Below are positions 41,992-52,673 of a stretch of DNA of 64,000 nucleotides, piece by piece. Position numbers and translations under genes: made by a program. Each line of letters opens with the position of its first letter. Positions within the stretch are counted from its first letter, which is position 1. The stretch spans positions 1-64,000 of the forward strand of contig NZ_JAMPJU010000009.1 of assembly GCF_025840185.1 (NCBI RefSeq). The letters are read 5' to 3'. The notes below the pieces were generated by a model. The model searched no databases. It worked only from the letters and a program-made list of their open reading frames with translations, and was not told the origin of the DNA. This DNA is from Brenneria izbisi (GTDB lineage Bacteria; Pseudomonadota; Gammaproteobacteria; Enterobacterales; Enterobacteriaceae).

Positions 41992-42554
41992 ATCGACAGC
42001 CCTTTGGCATACTCCAGCTTATCCTGTGACAACAGGATCAAATCACACAGTTCGCGTACCGCCCCACGTCCGCCGGTGATACGGGTAACATAATCAGCAC
42101 GCGGCAACAGCAAGGGGTGCGCGTCCGCCACGGCAGCGCTCAGGCCCACCTGAGCCATCACCGGCCAGTCGATGAGGTCGTCACCGATATAGGCGACCTG
42201 ACTGGCGGTTAACGCTAGTTTATCCAACAGATCGTGGAAGGCCAAAACCTTATCGGATTGCCCCTGATAAAGATGGGTGATGCCCAACGTTTTACAGCGA
42301 TCCACCAGCAGGTCGGCTGATCGTCCGGTAATGATGGCGACGTCAATACCGGAGGTCAGCAGACAGCGGATGCCATAACCATCGCGCACGTTAAACGCCT
42401 TTAGTTCTTCACCGTGGTTGCCCATATAAATCAGACCGTCCGACATGACGCCGTCAACATCACAGATTAACAGACGAATTTCACGGGCTTTATCCAGTAC
42501 CTGTCGATCGACAGGTCCATAACAGGTATCGGCTTGCACCCTGGTTTTACTCAT
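41988..42554 (-). CDS. kdsC: 3-deoxy-D-manno-octulosonate 8-phosphate phosphatase
   Basis: HAD-family phosphatase making Kdo for the LPS inner core. The 188-residue protein has the nucleophile and acid Asp32 and Asp34 in LLICDVDGVMSDG, the Lys-containing SDKVLAF part and DDLIDWPVMAQVG. A non-standard first segment (MSKTRVQADTCYGPVDRQVL) precedes the domain. Downstream of kdsD by 84 bases. Confidence 0.97.
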   Translation of the reverse strand: MSKTRVQADTCYGPVDRQVLDKAREIRLLICDVDGVMSDGLIYMGNHGEELKAFNVRDGYGIRCLLTSGIDVAIITGRSADLLVDRCKTLGITHLYQGQSDKVLAFHDLLDKLALTASQVAYIGDDLIDWPVMAQVGLSAAVADAHPLLLPRADYVTRITGGRGAVRELCDLILLSQDKLEYAKGLSI

Positions 42555-42638
42555 TGGCGTTTATCCTTGATTCTTTTAGCTTTAGCTCTACCGTGTTGGG
42601 CGGTGTCCGCACCATGACGGCTAACCTGCGCGGGCGTA

Positions 42639-43625
42639 TCACACCACGCCGGCGCGCAGCATATCGTGCATGTGAACGATCCCCACCAGATGATCGTTTT
42701 CCGCCACCAGCAACGAAGTAATATTGCGCGACTGCATCAGGTTCAGCGCATCCACGGCCAGCGTTTGCGGTGTGACCCGGATACCGCCGGCGGTCATCAC
42801 ATCAGCAATGCGTGCGCTGTTCAAGTCAATCTTCATGTCGAAAATGCGGCGTAAGTCGCCATCGGTGAAGATACCGAGGATTTTCAGATTTTCATCGCAG
42901 ATTACCGTCATCCCCAGATTTTTGCGCGTAATTTCCAGCAAAGCATCGCGCAAGGAGGCGTCATGAGGAACATGAGGCATCTCTGCGCCCGAATGCATGA
43001 TATCGCTGACGCGCAGCAGAAGCTTGCGGCCAAGTGCGCCGCCGGGGTGGGAGAGGGCAAAGTCCTCGGCGGTAAAACCGCGCGCCTGCAACAACGCGAC
43101 GGCCATCGCATCCCCCATTACCAGCGTTGCGGTGGTGCTGCTGGTCGGCGCCAGACCAAGCGGGCAGGCTTCTTGTGGAACATGGACGCACAGGTGGATA
43201 TCTGCCGCTTTTCCCATGGTGCTTTCGGGCTTGCCGGTCATACAAATCAGGAAAATCTGCTGGCGTTTCAGCACCGGGATCAGCGACAGAATTTCGTGAG
43301 ATTCGCCAGAGTTGGAAATGGCGATCACGATGTCATGCGGCGTGACCATGCCCAGATCGCCATGACTGGCTTCGCCGGGATGAACAAAAAAAGCCGGGGT
43401 GCCGGTGCTGGCAAAGGTGGCGGCCATTTTGCAGCCGATATGACCGGATTTCCCCATCCCCATGACAACCACTTTTCCCTGGCAGTAAAAGATTTTCTCA
43501 CAAGCCTGGGTGAAATTATCATCAATATATTGATCCAGTTGCGCCAGGCCCTCGCGCTCAATTTCCAGAACCTGTTTGCCTGCCTGCTGAAAATCAAAGC
43601 CGGGTTGTAGTTCAAAATGTGACAT
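42639..43625 (-). CDS. kdsD: Arabinose 5-phosphate isomerase
   Basis: Converts ribulose 5-phosphate to arabinose 5-phosphate, the first step to Kdo. The 328-residue protein has an SIS domain (VVMGMGKSGHIGCKMAATFA, THPGEASHGDLGMV-like HPGEASHGDLGMVTPHD) followed by two CBS domains (about 205-328, MHSGAEMPHVPHDASLRDAL and IRVTPQTLAVDALNLMQSRN). With KdsC and the Lpt proteins it joins Kdo synthesis to LPS transport. Confidence 0.97.
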   Translation of the reverse strand: MSHFELQPGFDFQQAGKQVLEIEREGLAQLDQYIDDNFTQACEKIFYCQGKVVVMGMGKSGHIGCKMAATFASTGTPAFFVHPGEASHGDLGMVTPHDIVIAISNSGESHEILSLIPVLKRQQIFLICMTGKPESTMGKAADIHLCVHVPQEACPLGLAPTSSTTATLVMGDAMAVALLQARGFTAEDFALSHPGGALGRKLLLRVSDIMHSGAEMPHVPHDASLRDALLEITRKNLGMTVICDENLKILGIFTDGDLRRIFDMKIDLNSARIADVMTAGGIRVTPQTLAVDALNLMQSRNITSLLVAENDHLVGIVHMHDMLRAGVV

Positions 43626-43682
43626 ACCTGAATAATCCTGCCTGTTGTGATGTTTTGGTTAATGCTCTGATGTTCTGGCGAA

Positions 43683-44645
43683 TCAAACCAAGAACAACAC
43701 CAAGAGATAAACGACAAACGCGCAGAGCAGCAGCGCGCCGGCACCCTGCCCGATATGGCGTTTTCTGCTAAGGCACAGCGCAGCCAGTAACGCGCTGGCC
43801 CCCAGCATGACCCAATAATCGCGCCCGAAGGCCAGGGGATTGAGCGCGCCTGGCGAAAGCAAGGCCGGTACGCCCAATACGATGGCAATATTAAAGATGT
43901 TCGAGCTGATGAGATTGCCCAACGCAATGTCATCTTCCTTTTTCAGCGTACCAACAATGGCGGTGGCCAGTTCCGGCAGGCTGGTGCCGATAGCCAGCAC
44001 GGTCAGACCGATAGTCAGTTCGCTGATATGAAAATAGCGCGCCAGCACGGTGGCATTGTCGATCACCATACGGGCGGCCATGGGTAAAATAATCAGGCCG
44101 AGAATCAGCCATAAAATCGCCACTGTCTGGTTGCTGTCCGCCTGTGGCAGTTCCGCCAACTGCTCCCGCGTCAGGCTGTCCACGCCTTCCTGCTGCGCCA
44201 GACGCGTCATGCGGATCATCAGAAACAGAAATATTCCGGCGGCGCTCAGCAGGATCACGCCGTCTGTTCGGCTCAGATCGTTATCATGAAGTAAAAAGCC
44301 GCATAAAACGGTGACCAGCAGCATAAGCGGAAACTCCCGGCGCAACAGTTCTGAATGAACGGTCAACGGGCGGATCAGGGTGGCGCTGCCGAGAATTAAC
44401 AGTATATTGGCGATATTCGAACCCAACACATTGCCCACGGCCATATCGATCTGATCGTTCAAGGCCGCGGTGATGGAAACGATCAGTTCGGGCAGCGACG
44501 TACCGATACCGACGATAGTAAGGCCGATAATGAAAGGCGGCAGACCCACGGCGCGAGCCAGGATCGCGGCGCCATACACCAGACGATCGGCGCCGTATAC
44601 CAGCAACACCAAACCAACGATCAAGAGTACTGTCGCAAAAAGCAT
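43683..44645 (-). CDS. yrbG: Calcium/sodium antiporter YrbG
   Basis: Inner-membrane cation exchanger of the CaCA family. The 320-residue protein has about ten helices and the two family alpha repeats (VGIGTSLPELIVSI at about 47 and LAIGTSLPELATAI at about 217), each followed by a GNxxGSN/GNLISSN motif. First gene of the leftward yrbG-kds-lpt block and divergent from mlaF, as in E. coli. Its physiological ion is not certain. Confidence 0.94.
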   Translation of the reverse strand: MLFATVLLIVGLVLLVYGADRLVYGAAILARAVGLPPFIIGLTIVGIGTSLPELIVSITAALNDQIDMAVGNVLGSNIANILLILGSATLIRPLTVHSELLRREFPLMLLVTVLCGFLLHDNDLSRTDGVILLSAAGIFLFLMIRMTRLAQQEGVDSLTREQLAELPQADSNQTVAILWLILGLIILPMAARMVIDNATVLARYFHISELTIGLTVLAIGTSLPELATAIVGTLKKEDDIALGNLISSNIFNIAIVLGVPALLSPGALNPLAFGRDYWVMLGASALLAALCLSRKRHIGQGAGALLLCAFVVYLLVLFLV

Positions 44646-44947
44646 GCCGCGTCCTTTATTAAGGTATAATCACTGGTTGACGGGTTTATAAACCGGTATT
44701 TATGGACGAATTCTGAACAAAAAATGTTTTCCATCATGAGCGCTAATTCTGACTGTGTAGGGCGAAAAAGTAAAACTTATGACGATTCGCTTCCGCCCTA
44801 TCGGACAAGAACTTACAGTAAGTTTTTGTAAAATTCGGGCTTTGCGGCACATCAGCCATTAGGATTTAAAGATGGAAGCGCATTACCATTATTCGTTTCA
44901 CGCTGACGATCATAAGTAACATACTGATCGGTAAGGAATATGAAATA
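44646..44947. other. divergent intergenic region yrbG - mlaF
   Basis: A 302-base gap that must hold both promoters. A TATAAT lies at 44666-44671 on the plus strand but without a placed -35. A palindrome AACTTAC-A-GTAAGTT at 44810-44824, followed by T5 on the plus strand, could be an operator or a weak terminator. Confidence 0.4.
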
Positions 44948-45760
44948 ATGAACCAAAAGGTTACCAATCTGGTTGAGATCCGCGGCCTGAGCTTTCGGCG
45001 CGGAGAGCGGCAGATTTTCACCGATATCACGTTGAGTGTGCCCAGAGGGAAAGTCACCGCGATCATGGGGCCTTCCGGTATCGGTAAAACCACATTGCTT
45101 CGTTTGATTGGCGGACAACTCCAGCCGGACAGCGGGGAAATCTGGTTTGATGGCGATAATATCCCGTCGCTGTCACGCACGGAACTGTACAACGCCCGCA
45201 AAAAAATGAGCATGTTATTTCAGTCTGGCGCCTTATTTACCGATCTGAACGTGTTTGATAATGTCGCCTGGCCGCTGCGCGAGCATAGCCGGTTGCCGGA
45301 ACCGTTGTTGCGCAGCACCGTGATGATGAAGCTGGAAGCGGTCGGATTGCGCGGAGCCGCGGATCTGATGCCGGCGGAGCTTTCCGGCGGTATGGCGCGG
45401 CGCGCGGCGCTGGCGCGGGCGATTGCGCTCGATCCGCAGTTGATTATGTTCGATGAGCCTTTTGTCGGTCAGGACCCGATAACCCTGGGAACGCTGGTTA
45501 AGTTGATTGATGAACTGAACCATGCGCTGGGCGTTACCTGCATTGTGGTGTCCCATGATGTACCGGAGGTCATGAGTATTGCCGATTACGCTTATATCGT
45601 CGCCGATCGTCAGGTGGTGGCGGAAGGGACGCCGGAACAGTTGAACATGAATGATGATCCTCGCGTGCGTCAGTTTCTTGATGGCATTGCCGATGGGCCC
45701 GTCCCTTTCCGTTTCCCGGCGGATGATTATAAAACCGCGCTGTTAGGTTCAGGGGGTTAA
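44948..45760 (+). CDS. mlaF: Mla lipid transport ATPase MlaF
   Basis: ATPase of the MlaFEDB complex that keeps outer-membrane lipid asymmetry. The 270-residue protein has Walker [10 protein letters not shown], signature [19 protein letters not shown] and Walker [14 protein letters not shown], and a C-terminal extension that contacts MlaB. AAGGA lies about 10 bases upstream. First gene of mlaFEDCB, 7 bases before mlaE. Confidence 0.97.
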   Translation: MNQKVTNLVEIRGLSFRRGERQIFTDITLSVPRGKVTAIMGPSGIGKTTLLRLIGGQLQPDSGEIWFDGDNIPSLSRTELYNARKKMSMLFQSGALFTDLNVFDNVAWPLREHSRLPEPLLRSTVMMKLEAVGLRGAADLMPAELSGGMARRAALARAIALDPQLIMFDEPFVGQDPITLGTLVKLIDELNHALGVTCIVVSHDVPEVMSIADYAYIVADRQVVAEGTPEQLNMNDDPRVRQFLDGIADGPVPFRFPADDYKTALLGSGG

Positions 45761-45767
45761 CGAACTC

Positions 45768-46550
45768 ATGTTATTACAGGCGTTGGCGTCGTTGGGACGT
45801 CAGGGAATTTCTACCTGTGCCGCCTTTGGTCGTGCCGGACTGATGCTGTTTAATGCGCTGGTGGGCAAACCTGAGTTCAGGAAACAGTGGCCGCTGTTGA
45901 TCAAACAACTGTATAGCGTCGGGGTTCAGTCACTGTTGATCATCATGGTTTCCGGCCTGTTTATCGGCATGGTGCTTGGTTTGCAAGGTTATCTGGTGCT
46001 GACCACTTACAGCGCGGAAGCCAGTTTGGGCATGATGGTGGCGCTTTCGTTGCTGCGGGAGCTTGGCCCCGTCGTCACCGCGTTGCTGTTTGCCGGACGC
46101 GCAGGTTCGGCGCTGACGGCGGAAATCGGTCTGATGAAGACCACCGAGCAACTGTCCAGCATGGAGATGATGGCGGTTGATCCGTTGCGTCGCGTGGTGG
46201 CGCCGCGTTTCTGGGCCGGGTTAATCAGTATGCCGTTGCTGGCGTTGATTTTTGTCGCGGTTGGCATCTGGGGCGGGGCGCTGGTTGGCGTCGACTGGAA
46301 GGGTATCGACAGCGGGTTCTTCTGGTCAGCCATGCAAGGTGCGGTGGAATGGCGGCAGGATATTGTGAACTGCGTAATTAAAAGTATCGTCTTCGCGATA
46401 ACCGTGACCTGGATTGCGCTGTTTAACGGCTATGATGCGATTCCTACTTCAGAGGGGATCAGTCGGGCGACGACCCGTACCGTGGTGCATTCGTCTCTTG
46501 CGGTATTGGGATTGGATTTTGTGCTGACAGCACTGATGTTTGGGAACTGA
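45768..46550 (+). CDS. mlaE: Mla lipid transport permease MlaE
   Basis: Membrane subunit of the Mla system, 260 residues, about six hydrophobic segments. Family motifs include [35 protein letters not shown] (the loop that contacts MlaF) and [20 protein letters not shown]. Placed between mlaF and mlaD, with mlaD starting 4 bases after it ends. Confidence 0.97.
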   Translation: MLLQALASLGRQGISTCAAFGRAGLMLFNALVGKPEFRKQWPLLIKQLYSVGVQSLLIIMVSGLFIGMVLGLQGYLVLTTYSAEASLGMMVALSLLRELGPVVTALLFAGRAGSALTAEIGLMKTTEQLSSMEMMAVDPLRRVVAPRFWAGLISMPLLALIFVAVGIWGGALVGVDWKGIDSGFFWSAMQGAVEWRQDIVNCVIKSIVFAITVTWIALFNGYDAIPTSEGISRATTRTVVHSSLAVLGLDFVLTALMFGN

Positions 46551-46554
46551 TTCA

Positions 46555-47121
46555 ATGCAAACAAAGAAAAATGAAGTTTGGGTGGGGATATTCATGTTGA
46601 TTGCGCTGGGCGCCATCCTTTTTTTGTGCCTGAAGGTCGCTGATCTCAAATCCATCGGTAGTGAACCCACCTACCGTTTGTACGCGACGTTCGATAACAT
46701 CGGTGGACTGAAAGCGCGCTCGCCGGTGCGAATCGGCGGAGTGGTGATTGGACGGGTAGCGGATATTTCGCTTGATGAGAAAACCTACCTTCCCCGTGTG
46801 GCAATGGATATCCAGCAACGTTACAACCATATTCCCGATACCAGTTCTCTGGCGATCCGCACCTCTGGGTTGCTGGGCGAGCAGTATCTGGCCTTGAATA
46901 TCGGTTTTGAAGATGAAGAGATGGGCACCTCGATACTGAAAGACGGCGGTGTGGTTCAGGACACCAAGTCTGCCATGGTATTGGAAGATCTCATCGGTCA
47001 ATTCCTATATAAGAGCGGCGGCAACAGCGAGGATAATCCCGGTCAGACCGGTTCAGGACCCGCGACCGACGCGGCAGCGACGCCCGAATCTCAGAGTCAG
47101 CTCGTGACTCCACATCCATAA
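46555..47121 (+). CDS. mlaD: Mla lipid-binding MCE protein MlaD
   Basis: Hexameric periplasmic ring protein anchored in the inner membrane. The start at 46555 (MQTKKNEVWVGIFMLIALGA) gives 188 residues; a frame opening five codons earlier overlaps mlaE. It has one membrane helix at about 8-26 and the MCE domain (YATFDNIGGLKARSPVRIGG, TSGLLGEQYLALNIGFED). The tail is rich in Gly, Thr and Pro. Confidence 0.96.
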   Translation: MQTKKNEVWVGIFMLIALGAILFLCLKVADLKSIGSEPTYRLYATFDNIGGLKARSPVRIGGVVIGRVADISLDEKTYLPRVAMDIQQRYNHIPDTSSLAIRTSGLLGEQYLALNIGFEDEEMGTSILKDGGVVQDTKSAMVLEDLIGQFLYKSGGNSEDNPGQTGSGPATDAAATPESQSQLVTPHP

Positions 47122-47133
47122 GAGGATATCTGC

Positions 47134-47766
47134 ATGTTTAAACGTTTACTGATGGTGGCTTTACTGGTGGTGGCGCCATTGGCCAACGCTGCTGATCAAA
47201 CCAATCCTTACCGTTTGATGAATGAAGCGGCAGACAAGACTTTTAATCGCTTGAAAACAGAACAACCGCGTATCAAGCAAGACCCGAATTACCTACGCAC
47301 TATTGTGCGCGAAGAATTGCTGCCCTATGTACAGATCCGGTACGCCGGGGCCTTGGTGCTGGGGCGCTACTATAAAGACTCGACGCCTGAGCAACGTACT
47401 GCTTATTTCAAGGCGTTTGAAGCCTATCTGGAGCAGGCATATGGACAAGCGCTGGCACTCTACCACGGTCAGACTTACCAGATTGCGCCCGAACAGCCAT
47501 TAGGGAGCGCGGATATTATTTCCATTCGCGTTTCAATCATTGATAACGGTGGCCGACCACCGGTACGGCTGGATTTCCAGTGGCGTAAAAATAGTCAGAA
47601 CGGCAACTGGCAGGCTTATGACATGATTGCTGAAGGCGTTAGCATGATTACCACCAAGCAGAATGAATGGGCGACGACGTTGCGTCAAAAAGGCGTTGAT
47701 GGCTTGACCCAACAACTTGATGCCGCGGCGAAGCAGCCGATTACGCTGGACAAGCAAAACAATTAA
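47134..47766 (+). CDS. mlaC: Periplasmic phospholipid carrier MlaC
   Basis: Soluble shuttle between the MlaA-porin complex and MlaD. The 210-residue precursor has a signal peptide ([19 protein letters not shown], cut before ADQTNP) and the MlaC/Ttg2D fold with [20 protein letters not shown] and [20 protein letters not shown]. Twelve bases follow mlaD and 13 precede mlaB. Confidence 0.96.
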   Translation: MFKRLLMVALLVVAPLANAADQTNPYRLMNEAADKTFNRLKTEQPRIKQDPNYLRTIVREELLPYVQIRYAGALVLGRYYKDSTPEQRTAYFKAFEAYLEQAYGQALALYHGQTYQIAPEQPLGSADIISIRVSIIDNGGRPPVRLDFQWRKNSQNGNWQAYDMIAEGVSMITTKQNEWATTLRQKGVDGLTQQLDAAAKQPITLDKQNN

Positions 47767-47779
47767 TCCGGGCGGAAAA

Positions 47780-48073
47780 ATGGCGAATGCACTGAACTGG
47801 CAGTCACAGGAATCGATGCTGGTATTAACCGGCGATCTGGATCGCGAAACGTTATTACCGCTCTGGACGCAACGCAAAACGTTGCTGTCAGGTAAAACGA
47901 CGTTGGATGTTTCTGGCTTGGGCCGTGTCGACTCGGCTGGACTGGCTTTGTTGCTGCATTTTTACTATCAGTCGTCTGCACAAGATCGCCGCCTGCAAAT
48001 CATTGGCGGCGGCGATCGGCTAAAAACGCTGATTGCACTGTATAACCTCAATGAAATCATTCCGGTGTCATAA
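47780..48073 (+). CDS. mlaB: Mla STAS-domain protein MlaB
   Basis: Cytoplasmic STAS protein that stabilises MlaF in the complex. The start at 47780 (MANALNWQSQESMLVLTGDL) gives 97 residues with a GGCGG site upstream; the frame opens earlier inside mlaC. The conserved phosphorylatable-type segment is GLGRVDSAGLALLLHF. Last gene of mlaFEDCB, followed by the hairpin element at 48126-48176. Confidence 0.94.
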   Translation: MANALNWQSQESMLVLTGDLDRETLLPLWTQRKTLLSGKTTLDVSGLGRVDSAGLALLLHFYYQSSAQDRRLQIIGGGDRLKTLIALYNLNEIIPVS

Positions 48074-48125
48074 GCGGCTTGACTTGCCTTGATCAATTGC
48101 TAGCGGAACCCCCTTGTTTGTGGCG

Positions 48126-48176
48126 GGCAGGGGCCTGTCAGAAGTGGCGTTAAAAATCGCGCCCGGCGATTTTTTT
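48126..48176 (+). terminator. two-hairpin element and terminator after mlaB
   Basis: A GGCAGG/CCTGTC stem (48126-48139, one G-T pair) is followed by a stem AAAAATCGC / GCGATTTTT with loop GCCCG and a T7 run (48152-48176). The second hairpin is a good terminator for mlaFEDCB. The same two stems, with the same type of 5-base loop, occur in the mreB-mreC gap. Confidence 0.75.
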
Positions 48177-48262
48177 AGGGGATTTCTTTGTTTAAGATAG
48201 CGCCATATTCATCTAAGATACCACCCTGTTTATCATCCCCCCTGACATAGAAATCGAGAGCG

Positions 48263-48517
48263 ATGGAAAATAATGAAATTAAAGATGTGCTGATGAACGC
48301 ATTGGCACTGGATGAAGCCCACGTTTCCGGTGATGGCAGCCACTTTCAGGTTATCGCGGTAGGTGAGCTTTTTGCTGGCATGAGTCAGGTGAAAAAACAG
48401 CAGGCCGTATATGCCCCGCTGATGGAATATATCGCGGATAACCGTATTCATGCGTTGTCTATCAAGGCGTATACGCCGGAAGAGTGGCGGCGCGATCGCA
48501 AGCTGAATGGGTTTTAA
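48263..48517 (+). CDS. ibaG: BolA-family iron/acid stress protein IbaG
   Basis: A small BolA-like protein (YrbA) that binds Fe-S clusters with monothiol glutaredoxin. The 84-residue product has [20 protein letters not shown] (with a candidate His ligand) and [20 protein letters not shown], the BolA fold core. Placed between mla and murA as in E. coli; 189 bases after mlaB, so it probably has its own promoter. Confidence 0.95.
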   Translation: MENNEIKDVLMNALALDEAHVSGDGSHFQVIAVGELFAGMSQVKKQQAVYAPLMEYIADNRIHALSIKAYTPEEWRRDRKLNGF

Positions 48518-48614
48518 GAAACTTGACGGTTTTCAGGAAACCTAAGGGTTTCTAAAAGAAGAAATAGTTTTTAAACCTGCGGCTATGTGACGCAATATTG
48601 AATTGAAACATTGA

Positions 48615-49889
<1,275 letters not shown>

Positions 49890-49915
49890 GCCTGAGTACC
49901 ACCCCGCATCACGTC

Positions 49916-49954
49916 AGTCAGTAATCGGGCGAGTTTCCTGCCCGGTTACTGACT
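49916..49954. terminator. long stem-loop between murA and degS
   Basis: A 15-bp stem (AGTCAGTAATCGGGC / GCCCGGTTACTGACT, one G-T pair) with a 9-base loop, 26 bases past murA and between convergent genes. There is no U-run on either strand, so it may stabilise 3' ends rather than terminate by itself. Confidence 0.5.
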
Positions 49955-50000
49955 ATCCTGACCCGCCCGTTGCTTGCCGTCGCAAGCGATGTTCCGTGAT

Positions 50001-51086
50001 TCAGTTGGCCGGGAACTCCTGAACCGTCATATTTAACATGATTTCTCTATTGTCACGCTTGATCACGACGGGAACTACCGTTCCTGGCCGGATTTCTGCA
50101 ATCTGATCCATCGTATCGATGACTGAACGCGTCGGTTTGTTATTCACGCTGACCAGGATATCCCTTACCCGGATACCGGCTTTATCCGCCGGGCCGCCCG
50201 GATCAACCGTACTGACCAGAATACCGTTGGGACGTCCTTGCCGGCTGCCGTTTTCAATGCTTTCGATATCTTCTATCTGTATCCCGTTGATGCCGATATA
50301 ACCGCGAATGACGCGACCATCGCGAATAAGTTTGCCCATTACCTTGGTTGCCAGCGCGACAGGAATGGCGAAGCCGATCCCCTCTGGCGTTTCACCGTCG
50401 GCGCTCTTATCAAACGACAGCGTATTGATGCCCACCAGTTCTCCCAGCGTATTCACCAGCGCGCCGCCGGAGTTGCCGTGGTTAATGGATGCATCGGTCT
50501 GTAAAAGGTTTTGTCGGCCATTTTGCCGGTTATCCTGTCCGATCGCGCTCAGCCCGACGCGACCTGTGGCGCTGATAATCCCCTGGGTAATGGTTTGTCC
50601 CAGATTGTAAGGGTTGCCGATAGCCATCACGACATCACCCACATGCGCGATGCGACCAGTATTAATCGGAATGACGGGCAAATTGACGCCGTTGATTTGC
50701 AGAACGGCTAGATCGGTCAGGCTGTCAGAGCCGACGACCATTGCCTCATAAAGTCTGCCGTCCTGAAGCGCAACCAGAATCTGCTGCGTGTTATTGATGA
50801 CATGCTTATTGGTTAAAATATAACCTTTGTCGCTCATGATGACGCCGGAGCCGAGCGTGCGGATATTGAGTTCGGCGTTCTGATCAGAATTGGGTTCTTT
50901 ATCATAGACGTTTACCACGGCTGGCGCAGCGCGGCGCACCCCTTCGTAATAGCTGACCGGGGTATCGGACGTTGGGTTTTCGTCGGTTGTTTGCCATGAC
51001 GCAGGACGCAGCGAGGGAACCGCCGCAAGCAGGATGCCTGCGGCGATCACGCCAATCAAAGTAGAACGTAATAACTTAACCAGCAT
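50001..51086 (-). CDS. degS: Site-1 protease DegS (sigma-E stress sensor)
   Basis: Inner-membrane serine protease that senses unfolded porin C-termini and starts RseA cleavage, freeing sigma-E. The 361-residue protein has a membrane helix at about 7-25, a catalytic triad His95 (NKHVINN), Asp125 (LTDLAVL) and Ser206 (NHGNSGGAL), and one PDZ domain at about 265-355. Between GRVGL and the active-site Ser it is about seven residues longer than E. coli DegS, with a repeated RQN (NRQNGRQN) in that stretch. Downstream of degQ. Confidence 0.96.
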   Translation of the reverse strand: MLVKLLRSTLIGVIAAGILLAAVPSLRPASWQTTDENPTSDTPVSYYEGVRRAAPAVVNVYDKEPNSDQNAELNIRTLGSGVIMSDKGYILTNKHVINNTQQILVALQDGRLYEAMVVGSDSLTDLAVLQINGVNLPVIPINTGRIAHVGDVVMAIGNPYNLGQTITQGIISATGRVGLSAIGQDNRQNGRQNLLQTDASINHGNSGGALVNTLGELVGINTLSFDKSADGETPEGIGFAIPVALATKVMGKLIRDGRVIRGYIGINGIQIEDIESIENGSRQGRPNGILVSTVDPGGPADKAGIRVRDILVSVNNKPTRSVIDTMDQIAEIRPGTVVPVVIKRDNREIMLNMTVQEFPAN

Positions 51087-51136
51087 AAGCGTGTTTTACT
51101 GTGCAAGAGGAATATGAGCCGAGAATAACACGAGAC

Positions 51137-51170
51137 AATCGGACACAGCAGCGTGCTGTGTCCGATTTTT
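51137..51170 (+). terminator. perfect stem-loop between degQ and degS
   Basis: A perfect 14-bp stem (AATCGGACACAGCA / TGCTGTGTCCGATT) with a 3-base loop. The T-run (T5) is on the plus strand, opposite to degQ and degS. On the minus strand only scattered Us follow, so it may weakly end degQ transcripts or act on an antisense RNA. Confidence 0.6.
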
Positions 51171-51230
51171 CAGACCGGCCTGACGCCCGTTGCGTAGCAA
51201 AACAGTACGCAGAAATCTCCCCGGCGTTAA

Positions 51231-52601
51231 TTAACGCAGCAGCAGATAAATCGTTTCGTCGCCACGGACGATGTTCAGCGCCAGCACGGACGGTTTCGCT
51301 TCCAGCAATTTACGAAGCTGAGTAATGTTTTCCACTCGCTCGCGGTTAACGCCGATGATGACATCGCCTTTCTGCAAACCAATTTGTGCGGCCGGAGAAT
51401 CTTTGGCGACATTATCGATCTGTATGCCTTTGCTGCCGTCTTTCAACTGACCATTGGTCAGGGAAGCGCCTTGCAGGGCCGGATACAGAGTTTCCGCGCT
51501 GGTGGTCGATGTTGCGCTGTTATCCAGCACGACGGAGACTTCCTGGCGTTTACCGTCACGCAGCAAACCGATTTTCACGGTTTTACCCGGCGCGGTTGTC
51601 CCTATTTTGGCGCGCAGTTCGGCAAAGCTGCTGATCGGCTTGCCATCCAGGGTGACTAGTACATCCCCGGCTTTGATGCCAGCTTTGGCCGCCGCGGATT
51701 TTGGCAGGACTTCGCTGACGAACGCCCCGCGTTGCGCATCGACCTTAAAGGCTTTCGCCATTTCGGAGGTCATCTCGCTGCCTTTGATACCCAGCACGCC
51801 GCGTTTGACCTCGCCGAACTCGACCAGTTGCTGAGCCAGGTTTTGCGCCATGTTGCTGGGGATGGCGAAGCCGATACCGATATTTCCGCCGCCGGGGGCG
51901 AGAATGGCGGTGTTGATGCCGATAAGTTCGCCGTTGAGGTTGACTAACGCGCCGCCGGAGTTGCCGCGGTTGATGGAGGCGTCGGTCTGAATAAAGTTTT
52001 CCAACCCTTCCAGATTCAACCCGCTACGGCCCAATGCGGAAATAATGCCGGAAGTTGCGGTCTGCCCCAGGCCGAACGGGTTACCGACGGCGACGGCGAA
52101 ATCACCCACGCGTAGCTGGTCGGAATCCGCCATTTTAACCGCAACCAGATTTTTGGCATTCACCAACTGGAGCAGCGCAATGTCCGATTGTTCGTCGCGC
52201 CCTATCAGTTTGGCTTCATACTCGCGCCCATCGTTTAACTGCACGCGAATTTTATCGGCGTTGTTGATAACGTGATTGTTGGTCAGGACATAGCTTTTGG
52301 CGGCATCGATAATCACGCCGGAACCCAGACCTTCGAAGGGACGTGAGTTTTGCTTGTCAGTAGGGAAATTCGGGCCGAAGAAGAATTTAAACTCTTCCGG
52401 TACGCGCTGGCGTTGTACCTGGGTGCCTTCCACATGCACGCTGACGACCGCCGGCAAGACTTTTTCAAGCATCGGCGCCAGACTTGGCATCTGCTGTCCT
52501 TGCACCACGCTCGGCAATGCGGCGTTCGCCACCGGGAGTGTGGACAGGGTTAAACTCATGCTCATTGCCAGTGCACTAAATAATAAAGATTTTTTCTTCA
52601 T
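51231..52601 (-). CDS. degQ: Periplasmic serine endoprotease DegQ
   Basis: HtrA-type chaperone-protease for misfolded periplasmic proteins. The 456-residue precursor has a signal peptide (cut near PVANA-ALPS), a trypsin-like domain with NNHVINNADK, SDIALLQL and the Ser in NRGNSGGALV, then two PDZ domains (about 260-350 and 365-455). Length fits DegQ rather than DegP (which is longer in the LA loop). A probable sigma-E promoter and tandem repeats lie upstream. Confidence 0.94.
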   Translation of the reverse strand: MKKKSLLFSALAMSMSLTLSTLPVANAALPSVVQGQQMPSLAPMLEKVLPAVVSVHVEGTQVQRQRVPEEFKFFFGPNFPTDKQNSRPFEGLGSGVIIDAAKSYVLTNNHVINNADKIRVQLNDGREYEAKLIGRDEQSDIALLQLVNAKNLVAVKMADSDQLRVGDFAVAVGNPFGLGQTATSGIISALGRSGLNLEGLENFIQTDASINRGNSGGALVNLNGELIGINTAILAPGGGNIGIGFAIPSNMAQNLAQQLVEFGEVKRGVLGIKGSEMTSEMAKAFKVDAQRGAFVSEVLPKSAAAKAGIKAGDVLVTLDGKPISSFAELRAKIGTTAPGKTVKIGLLRDGKRQEVSVVLDNSATSTTSAETLYPALQGASLTNGQLKDGSKGIQIDNVAKDSPAAQIGLQKGDVIIGVNRERVENITQLRKLLEAKPSVLALNIVRGDETIYLLLR

Positions 52602-52673
52602 TGTTGATTAACTCTCTCACGACCAGCGGATGAATAAAACGATGATATATAAACTTAAACACACGGTGAAGAG

